From the NCBI GenBank assembly GCA_003194525.1, contig NBIV01000144.1, positions 1 to 64,000 on the forward strand: 64,000 nt of DNA. The letters run 5' to 3'. Source of the stretch: Gracilariopsis chorda. Its lineage: Eukaryota; Rhodophyta; Florideophyceae; Gracilariales; Gracilariaceae. Positions 1 to 11,245 of the stretch are shown in pieces; the first letter of the stretch is position 1; every line of letters begins with the position of its first letter. Below the pieces are notes generated by a model. That model did no database searches. It was not told the DNA's origin and was given only the letters and a program-made list of their open reading frames with translations. A program made the translations under genes and the position numbers.

Positions 1-30
1 GTAACGTATACCCCGCGGGAGCGCAGTACC

Positions 31-842
31 ATGTTCATTGATGGTCTTGACCCGGCAATCCGGGGTTTAGTTACCCGTTATCGGGAGGACAAGCGGAGGA
101 TCACCTATCTCGAGCTGGTCCAACACGCCCGAGCGGAAGGGGATGCACTTCGTGCAAGAACTCCGAACAATCGGTCTAAATCCACCAAGGCGTTGTTGAT
201 AGAAAGCAAAGCTTCCTCACTCCCGCTCACTGGGGATGGGAACCCTAGACAGGGATTTGATACCGTGCATTTAGTGCAAGGGGATGGTGTGTCGATACTT
301 ACCAGTGATTTGCCGTTGACGACGGAGATGACCCGTGATACGGGAACAGAAGATCCCGTTCTTTACGGTGGAAACGGTGGGGTCCAACCCCAACGACTCC
401 CGTTTTCAAACGGTCATTCCCGTTATCAACGGCCTGCATGGACTGACACCGCCCTGCGGTTCGCTTCTCCGATACTCGGAATAATAATCCGCCTGTCGCG
501 GTGTTGGCTCTCATTTGCCACCTTTGTTATGCCTATGGCCATACCTCGCCTCAGTGTATCTGCTCACTGAAGGATATGGCCAAGGTGGTGGCAAACTACG
601 AGGCCCCTCACTCCAGAGGAGAAACGTTCCGTCCCGACGGCTTCCTACTCCGTGCTAGAACGGACTTTTCCCATGCCCTACCACAGACCCCGCGTGCGCG
701 GCAAGCTTCATACACCCGATTCGGGAGATCGTGCAACCATCCGTTGCAACCCCCGCTTATGCGGATAGAAACCCCCGTCAACGGGATGAAGCACTCGTTG
801 TCGAGGAACCCAACCCACCGCCGAAGGCGGAAAACTAACTGA
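31..842 (+). pseudogene. gag-like region of the Ty3 element
   Basis: The first part resembles the C-terminal half of a Ty3-type capsid (motif 'MFIDGLDPAIRGLV', then a helix-rich stretch). Further on there is a CCHC zinc knuckle 'CHLCYAYGHTSPQC' at about 512-555, which fits nucleocapsid. The region is a fossil and is not intact. Identification rests on the knuckle and on position just before protease and RT. Confidence 0.75.
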
Positions 843-1019
843 GGGAGTCTCCCCTTTGGGAGAGACGTCCTCAAGAACGAGGCTGTTGGCGCCCGAGGCG
901 TCCCCGCCTCGCTCCCGGTGAAAGTCCTTTCGAGGAAAGACACCGCTGAAGCGGACTCTGCGCACCTCGGTGTGTTGCGTCGCCCGTGGATACGGAGTAA
1001 AAGTCCCGGATTCCCGGTA

Positions 1020-2125
1020 GAGTCTTGGTCTTGGCCAAACGCAATTATAAGGTCTATGCCGACCTTGGCCTTGATCCCCAGTTTATGGTGAGGTTTCTCA
1101 CCGTCCTGGATACAGGTGCAGGCCCCAACTTTGTTGTGGAATCATTGTTACCCCCCGCTTGTGCGGTCACATATCCGCTCTGACGCGGTCCCCGACATTT
1201 TGGATGCGAACAACAATCCGTTACAAACGGTGGGCACAGTGGACCTCGTCGTGAGACTTGGTACCTCCGTGGTGAAGTTGGACTTCATCGTTTGCCATTC
1301 ATTGGCAGCACCAGTGATACTGGGATGTGATTACTGCGACAGATTTGTCGACGCAATCAGGCCCCGCCTCAGGCGTGTAGAACTTGACGACGGATCGTCG
1401 GTTCCGATTGTTTGCCGCCCGCTAAAGCGGTCCTCTCGGAAACAAGTTCCGCTCCCTGCTGCGCAGGAACCACCGCCCGCGTCCGCTAGTCCACCAAGCT
1501 CCGCGTCGCTGCCTCGGTTTCTATACCGGCTGAGTCCCAAGTCTGGGTGCAGGTAATTTCCCGTCAACACGGTCTTCGGGTTATACAACCCCTCGCCTCG
1601 TTGTACGAGAAATCCCAGCTGGCGCTAGCTAATGGAATTTTCTCCATTTCCCCGGATGTTCCTTTCCGGATATTGGTTGCTAACCTTGGCAAACACCCCC
1701 AGTATCTGGTCAAACACCAAGTAATTGGGAGTGTAACCCCCCATCCTATGGGAATGCTGCCAACGAAGATGACAGCCGCCGATGTACTCGGAGTTACCAC
1801 CCCTTCTGAGGAGTTCGCCCCGCCGTTCGAAGACGTCAAGTCTAAGGAGGGGGAGGAAACCGCTACTTCAGCGTCGAACATACCGAGTAACTCCGAATTG
1901 CGAACCACACCTGTTCCACAGGACAATGCTCCATCGAGCAACGACTGGAATGATCCGGAAAAAGCACTTGAAGCGCTGGACTTCAGCCACGTGCCAGAGT
2001 CGCACCGCGACAAACTCCGTACCATGTTACGGGAATTCAACACAATGTGGGATGGCTCGCTTGGCGAGATTAATGAAACGGAACACCGGATCGATTTAAT
2101 CCCCGGTGCGCGACCGGTTGCATAA
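1020..2125 (+). pseudogene. aspartic protease and linker region of the Ty3 element
   Basis: An Asp-Thr-Gly-Ala active-site tetrad is readable near 1108-1120, followed by 'PNFVVESLL' and later 'AAPVILGCDYCDRF', the usual flap and C-terminal Gly region of retropepsins. The following acidic linker leads into the reverse transcriptase. This part of the fossil is not intact. Confidence 0.7.
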
Positions 2126-2169
2126 CCCCCTTACAGGGCAGGTCCGAAAGCTCGGGAAGAGGAGCAGTC

Positions 2170-4782
2170 CCAAGTGGACAAGATGCTCCGCGCAGGTGTG
2201 ATTGAGCCCGCTCAATCACCCTGGGCATCCCCAGTTGTACTGGCTTTAAAGGCCGACGGAACCTGGAGGTTCTGTGTCGACTACCGCCGGCTCAATGCCG
2301 TGACCGTTAGGGACACGTACCCTATCCCTCGTATGGACGAGTGCATTGACTCCCTTAGAGACGCCACCGTGTTCACGGCCCTTGATGCCAATTAGGGATA
2401 TTGGCAAGTACCTATCAGACAGGAGGATCGCGACAAAACCGCATTCATCTGCCACGCAGGAACGTACTGCTTCAAGCGGATGCCATTTGGGTTAACCAAC
2501 GCCCCCCCAACTTTCAGCGTGCAGTAGATATTCTACTCAACCGCTTTAAGTGGCGGAGTTGTCTGGTCTACCTTGATGATATTATCATCTTCTCCAACTC
2601 GTTGGACGACCATCTCACTCACGTCCAAGACGTGCTGACCGTACTACGCGATGCGGGAATAACCCTCAAGTTGAGGAAATGCGAGTTTTTCACAGATACT
2701 GTGAAGTATCTGGGTCACATTATCCGTCCTGGACGGTTAGCGATCGAGAAAGCTCGAGTCAAATCCCTCGTCGAGGCGAAAGAACCCCGTACTAAAATGG
2801 AACTGTGCTCCTTTTTGGGGCTGGTCAACGTCTATCGACGGTTTATCCCGAACTTTTCGGATACTGCGGCGCCCCTGAACGCGTTGTTGCGAAAGGGGAA
2901 CCCCCCAAAACTGGGAACATTTACGCCCGAGCAATCGGAAGCTTTTAACTCCTTGAAGGAGGCTGTCACATCAGCACCAATCCTACATCTCCCAAAACTT
3001 GGGTTGCCATACTCCGTAGATACGGACTCGAGCCACTACCAAGTCGGGTGTGCTCTTTTTCAAACCACGCCCGAGGGGGAACGACACCCAATGGGTTATT
3101 GTTCGCGCTCGCTCAATGTTCATGAGCGGAACTACTCCGTATCGGAGAAGGAGTGCCTCGCCGTCGTATGGGCGATGACCACTCTGCGCCCCTACCTTAT
3201 GGGAGTTCACTTCACCGTGTACACGGATCATTCCTCGCTGAGGTGGTTGATGAATATCTCCGACCCGTCGGGACGCCTCATGCGCTGGAGACTGCGCCTC
3301 GCGGAATATGACTTTCAAGTCATTTATAAAAAGGGCGCGCAGAACACCCAAGCCGACGCCCTGTCGCGGTTACCCACAAGTGGGGAAGCACTCCCAACGG
3401 AGGATGATGAAGTCCCATGTTTCATGGCCATAGACCCGGATGATCCGGAATGTGCCGTCGAGGCTGGGCCAGAAAACTGGGACGAGGATGCTGAATTTGA
3501 CGAACTACTCGCATCGCGAGATAAATCTGAGAACCCGTTACCGGGAAACTTTGTACCCGTATCACCGGAAGAAATGATCCGAGAACAATTCGGCAACCCA
3601 TTCTGTACGAGAATTCGTGCCCGTATCAACGGTGGTGAAGATGTCCCTTTCGGGGTAAACGACAAAGGCTACCTCGTAAGAAAGGTCGAAGCCCGCCCAC
3701 AGATTGTGGTACCACATTCCCTGCAATCGCGGGTGTTGCATCTATCACACTACGCCCCCATTGGAGGTCACCCAGGTGGGAGGAAACTCTACCTAACCCT
3801 GCGAAGGGATTTCTATTGGCCCGCAATGGCGGTGGATTGCTACGCAACTGTGCGGTTTTGTAGCGAATGCGCGAAGAATCGCCTCAAACTCCGCAAAAAT
3901 GCGAAGAAGATGAAACTATTCCCCGCAAGGGCGCCGCTCGAGTTTATCGCGATCGATATTCTTGGACCATTAATCACCACGAAACGTGGAAACAAGTTTC
4001 TACTTGTCATTACCGACCGCTTTTCTAAGCTGGTACGGACTGTCCCTCTTCGGAGGATAACCGCTCTCACAGTGCCCCAGGCTCTGGTGACGCACTGGAT
4101 TTTTGTCTACGGTCCCCCTGTAGAGGTGCTCTCTGACAACGGGAAGCAGTTCGTGAGCAAGTTCTTCCAGGATGTTTGTCGCATCCTGGATGTCAAGAAC
4201 TTGTTCACGACTACCTACCACCCCCAGTGTAATGGGCAAGTTGAACGGTTTAACTGGACGTTACTCGCGGCGTTACGTTCCTACGTCGCAGACCACCCAA
4301 AGAACTGGAACATGTACGCTGATGCGGTAACCTACGCGTACAACACGCAGGTACACCGGACTACCGGAGTTTCGCCATTCGAGTTGGTTGTATCTAAAAC
4401 ACCCCCGCCTGTGGCGCTGGAACCCCAAGCTACCTTGGACAATTTCCCATCCGTGGGTATCTACCGGCAGCAATGGAAGCAATGGCTTTCCAAGCTGGTC
4501 CCCGCTGCGCGGACGTCTATGGCACGGGCCCAAGCCGCTTACAAGCGGGATTATGATGCTCGCTTGCGAGGAAAAATGTCCCCGACTCGGGCGAATAACT
4601 ACATCTTCATCAGGAAGGAGTACTACAACCCGGAACCGGAGAATCGCCATAAACTCTCGCCTGTGGTGGATGGACCATCCAAGGTCATCTCTGTAAACAC
4701 CGACACTGTCGTGGTAGAGATGGGCGACACGCACGAACGGATTTCCCGTGATCGTGTTGTCCTTGTCCCTCCTCCCTCGTGA
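2170..4782 (+). pseudogene. pol region: reverse transcriptase, RNase H, integrase
   Basis: RT motifs include 'RFCVDYRRLNAV', 'TALDAN' and the catalytic 'YLDDIIIFS' (about 2570-2595). RNase H follows at about 3000-3370 ('SVDTDSSHYQVGCALF', then 'YTDHSSLRWL'). Integrase follows at about 3540-4560 with the HHCC zinc domain ('LSHYAPIGGHPGG', 'CSECAKNR') and the DDE core ('AIDILGPL', 'VLSDNGKQFVS'). The order RT-RH-IN is that of Ty3/gypsy. The element as a whole is a broken fossil, but this part is the best preserved. Confidence 0.92.
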
Positions 4783-4989
4783 GAGGTAGTCCTGGATCCA
4801 GGCAACCCCGTTTCTACAAACTCTTCAACACCGGAACCATCCGGGAGTACTAGGCCTACGGTACTACCACACCCCAGCCGGGGACTCTCAGACCTACCGA
4901 CTCTGTCCGACTCACCGGCTCAGCCGGGTAATTCGGGCCTCTCAGCGCCCTCCCCTACCACGTCGGCTCCACTGGCGCGCATTTATACC

Positions 4990-6312
4990 CGCCAGGTGGG
5001 GAATTTTATCCCTTATCCCGCCGTTCCGTCTAAGAAGGAGGAGGAGAGCACTCGTTTTCGAGGAACGATATCGTCGTCGCAACGGGAAGTTGAAACGCAG
5101 TCACCGCACACCCCTGTCAGGGAGGGATCCCCGTTACGGGACTACGGCGACGATCGCCCTCAATCCCCTGAGCAGAGCGATGCATCGAAGCCGCCACTGG
5201 CGGATGCCCACGTGGAAGCTGTTCAATCAGGTCGATCAGACCCGCGCCTTGCGGAGAAGGGGCGCCCAGATACGCCGGCCTCACAGGGAAATACCCACAC
5301 CCCTCTTGGGGAAAAAGGCAGCCAAGCCGCAGTCGAAGCTTGAAGCCCTGGCTCGCAAGCACCGGAAATGCCTCCCGTCGTTGACGGAATTGAACCCCCC
5401 GTTCCGGGGAATAATTTGCGCCACCTCTCGCAACGCTGCGAGGAAGAACCGAGGAACCTGGAAAAAGCGCACGCCATCGCACGCTCAAAACCGGTCATAC
5501 CGGACGCTGCTCCTCCGCGTGGAGACGGTGCACCGCACTTAGCGGCCAAGCCCCTGAAAAGGGTGTCATCGGCACCTGCCCGGCACCTACCAATGGGGAA
5601 TTTTGACCAAAATACCGGTGTACCGGAGTTAGCCCCAGGCAACCCGTCAGTAACCGGGGACACCACGGCATCGCCGGAACGTATGGTGCAGAGCGCTCGT
5701 GCGCCTGGCAGGGAGGCGGTTTGCCACCCAATCACCGTGTCGCACGGGACCCCCCAGGGGATTGTGGAATTGCCGATTCCGCAGGAGTGGTCATCTTCCC
5801 GCAAACTCGCGGTTCATGAGCTCAACCACGAAGGCGGAGCCCAAGTCCCCCGCCGACTGGCGGTTCGCCCGCAATACCGCGAAAGCGGAAATGAACCTGC
5901 CCCAATGGGGAATGACTTGCCGGTGAAAACCGTGGCACCACACACCCTCTTGAGGTATATCTTCCCGCATGAGCAGCGGCCGCTATCACAGCGCACGGCA
6001 ACGCCGGAGTTATCGCCGAACACCCTGCTAAGGGACATTATACCGCACAGCGGGCAGCCCCCGCAAGGGAGTACAACCACCACCCGGCACGGCCGGCAGG
6101 TCTACGAACGAGAGTTCGTAGTAGACCGACTTGTCGGACACACCTGGGACCAGGATGGTATTCTACAATACCGCGTCCGCTGGTACGGGTATGACCCCAG
6201 TGGGGATACGTGGGAGTCAATCGAACACCTCCCACGGTCGCAGGTCGTGCGATACCACCCTCAAAGAGGAACTGCAGCTCCAGCCACGCTGGTAAATGCC
6301 CAAGTTGGGTAA
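4990..6312 (+). pseudogene. spacer and terminal chromodomain of the Ty3 element
   Basis: After integrase comes a Pro/Thr/Arg-rich low-complexity spacer and then a clear chromodomain at about 6085-6280. Key residues are 'FVVDRLVGHTW', 'YRVRWYGYDPSGDTWE' and 'EHLPRSQVV'. Chromodomains of this class are thought to steer integration to modified histones. The spacer is unusually long for a chromovirus. The region is part of the fossil. Confidence 0.85.
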
Positions 6313-6556
6313 CGTTGCCGCGCAAACGGAGGGCAATAGGAAAGGATAACAAGGCAAGGTCCGTCGAAGACGGGGAACTCAACCGAGAATCACCGTTCAA
6401 AACGGGAAAGTTTATTCAAGGGAGCAGCTAGCTCCCCACAACAATATACTACAATAGCCGGCTATGCCAGGAAAGAAGAACCGGAGACGGCGTACGCGCT
6501 TTTATCACCCATTTTCGTCTGGGAACCCTCCGCGTCCGCGGTCGTTTTCCCGTCTT

Positions 6557-6569
6557 AGGGGGGGGGAGA
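6557..6569 (+). other. polypurine tract
   Basis: A run of nine G with flanking A (agggggggggaga) abuts the first TG of the LTR. This is the expected position and composition of the plus-strand primer of an LTR retrotransposon. Confidence 0.8.
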
Positions 6570-7392
6570 TGTAGTGCAACGCCCTCAGGGAGAGATTCCT
6601 GGTACTTGATTGTTTTCCCGATATTATCGGTTGTGTAGTGTGTATATGAACTACGCCCCACAATGGTGGGTATTGACACGTGGGACACGGTTTTGGGTCA
6701 ATTGGCGGTTGGCCACAGTAGTGGATGTTGCCACGAAATGTGGAGTATTTTACTTGATTTTATTTATTATTTTCACACCCATTTCAGGGAAGCAAGTACT
6801 TAGTGCGACGGCGCACTGCCGTCGCACCAGTAAACATTCCCCAAAAAGGGACCTTAACCTGGGGAATTGGCTCTAGTTGTTACCGCTTGCGCGCGTGCTC
6901 TACTCCTCCTTGGAGGGAAACGCCGTGAACCACGGGACATCTAACCCCCTTGCACATCTAAAGGGACCCATCACTGGGAGTCATATTATTTCAATTACAT
7001 TGGTGTTGCGCCCTGTATAGGGATATTGTTACCGGCATCGCCGTTCGTCCCCGTCGCTCTCGCAACTCACTTCGTCCTCTCTTCCTCCTCTTCGCCATTC
7101 CTTTTCCCCTTTTTAGGGTAGCACCTCCCGCTATCCGCGGCTCTCGTGTGCGCATCCGCTCGCACACCCCCACTTACGTGGAAACCTACCTCTGACGAGG
7201 ACGCATTCCCGCTCTCGCGGATACCGATTCTTGTCCTAAACCCTCTTGCGCTAGTCGCGAAAGGTGGCCTCGGTCTTACAAACCGGCTCCGCCGTGCCAC
7301 CCCTAGAGGGGCTCTACCCAACTGGGTTCACCTCCACGGAGGAAAGATGCCGAACGTCTTTCGGTGTTTCTCCCCTTTGGGGCGTTGCAACA
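6570..7392 (+). repeat. right LTR of the Ty3 element
   Basis: It begins with TGTAGTGCAACGCCC directly after the polypurine tract and ends with GGGGCGTTGCAACA. These ends form the imperfect inverted termini typical of LTRs (TG...CA). Length is 823 bp. The left LTR is not in the window, so target duplication and divergence cannot be judged. Confidence 0.85.
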
Positions 7393-8708
7393 CAGAACCC
7401 ATTGGGACAGAGTTGCAATAAACTTCACGCAGTGGGCTGAAAAGAACGATGTACCGCGAAGAATGACAGAAAGTTTGAAGGTTAAGTTGGATCATCCGGA
7501 TTAAACGCGGACAGCAACCGAAGATCTACATATTCCACCCGAATTGCGCCGTGCAAAACGAATATACCGTAATATTCAAGCCAAAAAACAGGCTACTGTG
7601 CTCCGAAACCACGATGAAAACCCTGCACATGCAAAAAAGGAAATGAAAAATGCGAAAAAAAACGTCTGGTATTGTCGGTGAAAGTAGAAAAAGAAGAGTA
7701 GCAGGTAATTCCAAACAACAATTGGCGAATCAAATGCATGTAGATATCGCAAAACACATGGAAACTATGATGACGACCATGCTTGATATTGTTTAATGTA
7801 CCAAGAGCTCTGCTCAAAAGAAAAGAGGTTTTGTATCTATATCTGCTGTTCAGGACTTCTATTTGAGAAAAAACGGAAACTACCTTGAACATAGGTCTTC
7901 AGAAGCCTTTATAAAGCACTCACACTAGATTTTACAAAGCCAAATACTGGGGAAAGCGCTTACATAACACTCACTGTTCTAACATACCACATTTCCAATC
8001 TCAGAGGGTCCACTGATCGCCAACTTGTTTTTCTTTCTCTCTTTTTGCCATGCATAGAGTATGGGGGTTGATTTTCACAATTTTGATGCATTTTTTCAAT
8101 TACAGGAAGAAGATCATGGGAGATCCGCTATCTGTTAGCGTTCATATGAACGATATAATTGTCATCTTTATCACATAATATGAATTCATACCATTCTGTG
8201 CCGACTTGAGCGTGGATACATTTTTTGTTACCCGACTCTTTTGAACCTTTTCTTTTTCGAGATGCTTTGCTGCGTTTGAAGAGCTTAAACTGTTTTCAAG
8301 CGAAGCTCGTTTGTATTCCACCACATAGTATCGAGAAGAAAGAGCATAACAAACAATTTTATGTCGGGTCTCATCCTGAGAGATTTCTCAGTGCATGTTA
8401 TCAAATTTAGTAATGTGGAACAGCTGAGGAGATGATAGCTAGATGGAGGTGGGTTGGGTCTGATATTCGTAAAAGGAGAGTTGGTTGCTTGTGAATTATT
8501 GGATATCAGGGTTTTTTGTTCTACAGCGGGTACCAGAACCCCGCCGCAAAACGACAAACTTCAGCGAGGGAAGCTTTCTTTTGCGACGCCCTATTGGATA
8601 CAAGCCTGTCACTCTCTCCGTTTGTCAATTCCTGGATCCTCCCACTCATCGCCGAGTGTGTCTCCAGGCTCTCGCTATCGTTCGACTACAGTTGTTAGAC
8701 ATCAAACA
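7393..8708. other. intergenic; one decayed coding-like stretch
   Basis: No intact gene is seen. On the plus strand at about 7430-7670 a coding-like stretch reads with words such as 'FTQWAEKNDVPRRMTESL' and 'PPELRRAKRIYRNIQAKKQ'. It is charged and helix-like but interrupted and unassigned. It starts just outside the LTR, so it may be what the retrotransposon landed in, or another decayed element. The rest is AT-rich and featureless. Confidence 0.4.
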
Positions 8709-9417
8709 AGTGGAAACGGCCTTCGGCCATGGGCGGCGCTGCGCGCCGCGTTGGTTTTGTAGCTTTATGTATTTAGTAGCGTTCGGAGGCTCCCCGAGCA
8801 CTTTGCTCGCTTGCGATCGCAATAGCGCTCGTAGAACCACGGGGCGCCGCGGCGCCTAGAGTATGTGGAGCCGTATGGATTTGTGTTTAGGTGCCTAAAT
8901 TGACTGCAGTGCCAGCCAATGATGAGAAAGCGCGACACGTTGCTTTGTGTAACTGGGTTGCACTGCAGTCATTATGGGAGTGCCAGCCAGTAAGCAGCAA
9001 GCTTTGCTGCTGCTGCTGCTGCTGAATTTTTTAAATGGTAGGGAGGCATTGCGCCAAATGGCAGTTTTGCAAGCGCGTAGAGGGGCATACAGGGCGGTTT
9101 ATTGGCGCACCGCCTCCCGTCAATCAACCGCTGGGTTTTTGCTGCTGAGTGGCTGGCACTACAATTTGATTGTATTGCAAGCCATTCAGCAGCCATTGCA
9201 CAGTCAACATGCAGCAGCAGCAGCTAATTAACTGAACGCTTTGCTGCTGCTGCTGCTGCTGATTTTTTTTTTGAAGGTAGGGAGGCGTTGCGCCAAATGG
9301 GCGTTTTGCATGGGCAAACGGGGGCGTGCAAGACGATTTTGTGGCGCAACGCCTCCCGTCAGTCAACAACACCCCCCTCATACATGTGTAAATCATTAAG
9401 AGTGGGGGTTTTGAGAC
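8709..9417 (+). repeat. hairpin-cassette repeat, unit 1 (double cassette)
   Basis: The unit starts AAGTGGAAACGGCCTTCGGCC and ends GTGGGGGTTTTGAGAC. It holds small GC hairpins (GGCCTTCGGCC, GGCGCTGCGCGCC, GGCGCCGCGGCGCC), a TGGCAC...GTGCCA arm pair, a CTG triplet tract, and two copies of a stem GGGAGGCGTTGCGCCAAA...TTGGCGCAACGCCTCCC with different loops (9040-9118 and 9279-9359). A final C-run/G-run stem closes the unit. The next copy follows head to tail without a gap. Confidence 0.85.
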
Positions 9418-9890
9418 AAGTGGAAACGGCCTTCGGCCGTGGGCGGCGCTGCGCGCCGCGTTGTGTTTGTAGCTTTGTGTATTTCGTGGCGTTCGGAGGC
9501 TCTCCGAGCCCTTTGCTCGCTTGCGCTCGCAATAGCGCTCGTAGAACCACGGGGCGCCGCGGCGCCTAGAGTATGTGGAGCCGTATGGATTTGTGTTTAG
9601 GTGCCTAAATTGACTGCAGTGCCTGCCAATGATGAGAAAGCGCGACACGTTGCTTTGTGTAACTGGATGGCACTGCAGTCATTACGGGAGTGCCAGCCAG
9701 TAAGCAGCAAGCTTTGCTGCTGCTGCTGCTGCTGAATTTTTTAAATGGTAGGGAGGCGTTGCGCCAAATGGGCGATTTGGATGTGCAAACGGGGGCGTGC
9801 AAGAGGATTTTGTGGCGCAACGCCTCCATTCAATCAAGAACCCCCCCCTCATAGAGGAGTAAATCATTATAATGGAGAGACAAGAGGAAG
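9418..9890 (+). repeat. hairpin-cassette repeat, unit 2
   Basis: This is a direct tandem copy of the preceding unit lacking one internal cassette. It has the same GC-hairpin head, CTG tract (about 9712-9735), main stem-loop (9749-9828) and terminal C/G stem. It ends in a sequence again followed by a short AAGTGGCCTTCGGCC motif, as if another unit had started and been replaced by the helicase fragment. Confidence 0.8.
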
Positions 9891-10027
9891 TGGCCTTCGG
9901 CCGCGGGCGGCGCTGCGCGCCGCAATGGAGGAGTGATAAACAGCGGTGAGGAAAAAAGAGGGTGGAGAAAGCAAAAACAGAAAAGCAAGTAGTTTAATTC
10001 AATGAAAGAAGAATGCAAGAGATATGA

Positions 10028-10885
10028 TTACGGTTGTGGAGGGATGCAGAACTGAATGGCTTCAGGCAGCACTGGGTTGGCGATGGGAACAGGCATGGGA
10101 TGAATTGTGTTCGCATTCGAGGGTGTATGCTGCGGATCATGCAGGAGCAGCACATGGTCGTTCCTTCGAACGCGCGACAATGCGACATACAACTGACCAG
10201 CGCAGAAGAAGTTGGATCGCACATCCACAACCAAGCCATCCAACGTCTTTCCTTGTCCTTTGTGAACGGTAGCTGCAAACGCGAGACGAATGGGAAACTG
10301 CCTTCGAATCATGCGAATATCTGCGTAAGAAAACTCGAAGTCGATACGATGCAGGAGCTGTCGTTCGAGCACCTGTCTGTTCTCGTCGAATCGAGCCACC
10401 TGAATCGTAAATTGATCGACACGCACGACTGAGAACAGCTTTCCGTTGACCACAGCGGGATGCAGCACGTTCCGAATGACCATAACTGGCACACCAATCT
10501 TCAAGTCCAAGTTATGAGGCGGTACTCCAGTAGGCGCATACTGATATGCAAACTCGGGGACGATAGAACTGGCAAAGTCAGACTCTGGGTTCTGCCCACG
10601 CACAGGTTGCACGGTTGTCGCTGACGGAAGAGTGAAGCGTTCACCAGGAAACAGATCTAACGCTGCCGCATTATGTTCGTCGACCAACTGATTTGTGGAG
10701 GCAATGAGCATTTTGCTGAGATCGACATCCTCCTTGCGTCGTGTTGTCAGCCACTTCCACAGGAATTGGTAGGCGGTTTGCATGCCACCGGTAGATCTGA
10801 GTGGTAGTGGAGCGTTGTTGGATATTGTGTTTCGTGCAATGGAACGTAACAGCGACGCAAATGCCAGATCATCCGCTTGGCGTAT
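10028..10885 (-). mobile_element. Helitron fragment: C-terminal helicase half
   Basis: The minus strand encodes the C-terminal part of a PIF1-type Helitron helicase. It reads 'MLIASTNQLVDEHN', then 'GVPVMVIRNVLHPAVVNG' and the motif V/VI region 'AATVHKGQGKTLDGLVVD' and 'GQLYVALSRVR'. The frame is fully open over about 285 codons, unlike the decayed matching part at 41.4-42.2 kb, to which it is closely similar. Homology stops abruptly near 10885, where repeat DNA begins. The open frame continues into the repeat and reaches an ATG at 11140. It lacks the Walker A/B half and the Rep domain, so it cannot be an autonomous element. Confidence 0.88.
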
Positions 10886-10985
10886 ACTGGCGCAGTGCAA
10901 TTTGCCACGTGTTGGAATGCACTGCACTGGCGCAGTGCAATTTGCCACGTGTAGGAATGAACAGGCGTGGTTTTGCTGCTTAGTG

Positions 10986-11245
10986 GCTGGCACTACTATT
11001 TGATTGTATTGCAAGCCATTCAGCAGCCATTGCACAGTCAACATGCAGCAGCAGCAGCTAATGAACTGAACGCTTTGCTGCTGCTGCTGCTGAATTTTTT
11101 TAATAGTAGGGAGGTGTTGCGCCAAATAGGCGTTTTGCATGGGCAGACGGGGGCGTGCAAAGCGACTTTGTGGCGCAACGCCTCCCGTCAGTCAACAACA
11201 CCCCCCGCATACATGTGTAAATCATTAAGAGTGGGGGTGTTGAGA
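10986..11245 (+). repeat. hairpin-cassette repeat, unit 3
   Basis: A partial unit with the CAG/CTG tract, the main stem-loop (11106-11187) and the terminal C/G stem ending GTGGGGGTGTTGAGA. Its right end is the exact axis of an inverted duplication with the next unit. Confidence 0.8.

Larger units (their letters stand above)
1..7392 (+). mobile_element. Ty3/gypsy LTR retrotransposon (chromovirus type), left end outside window
   Basis: A fossil LTR retrotransposon reading rightward. Parts in order are gag with a CCHC knuckle, aspartic protease, reverse transcriptase, RNase H, integrase, a long low-complexity spacer, a C-terminal chromodomain, a polypurine tract and the right LTR. This order and the chromodomain place it among Ty3/gypsy chromoviruses. 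It is broken, with about five interruptions, but long stretches remain open, so it is probably fairly young. Only one LTR is visible, so LTR divergence cannot be used for dating. The 5' LTR and primer-binding site must lie left of the window. Confidence 0.93.
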
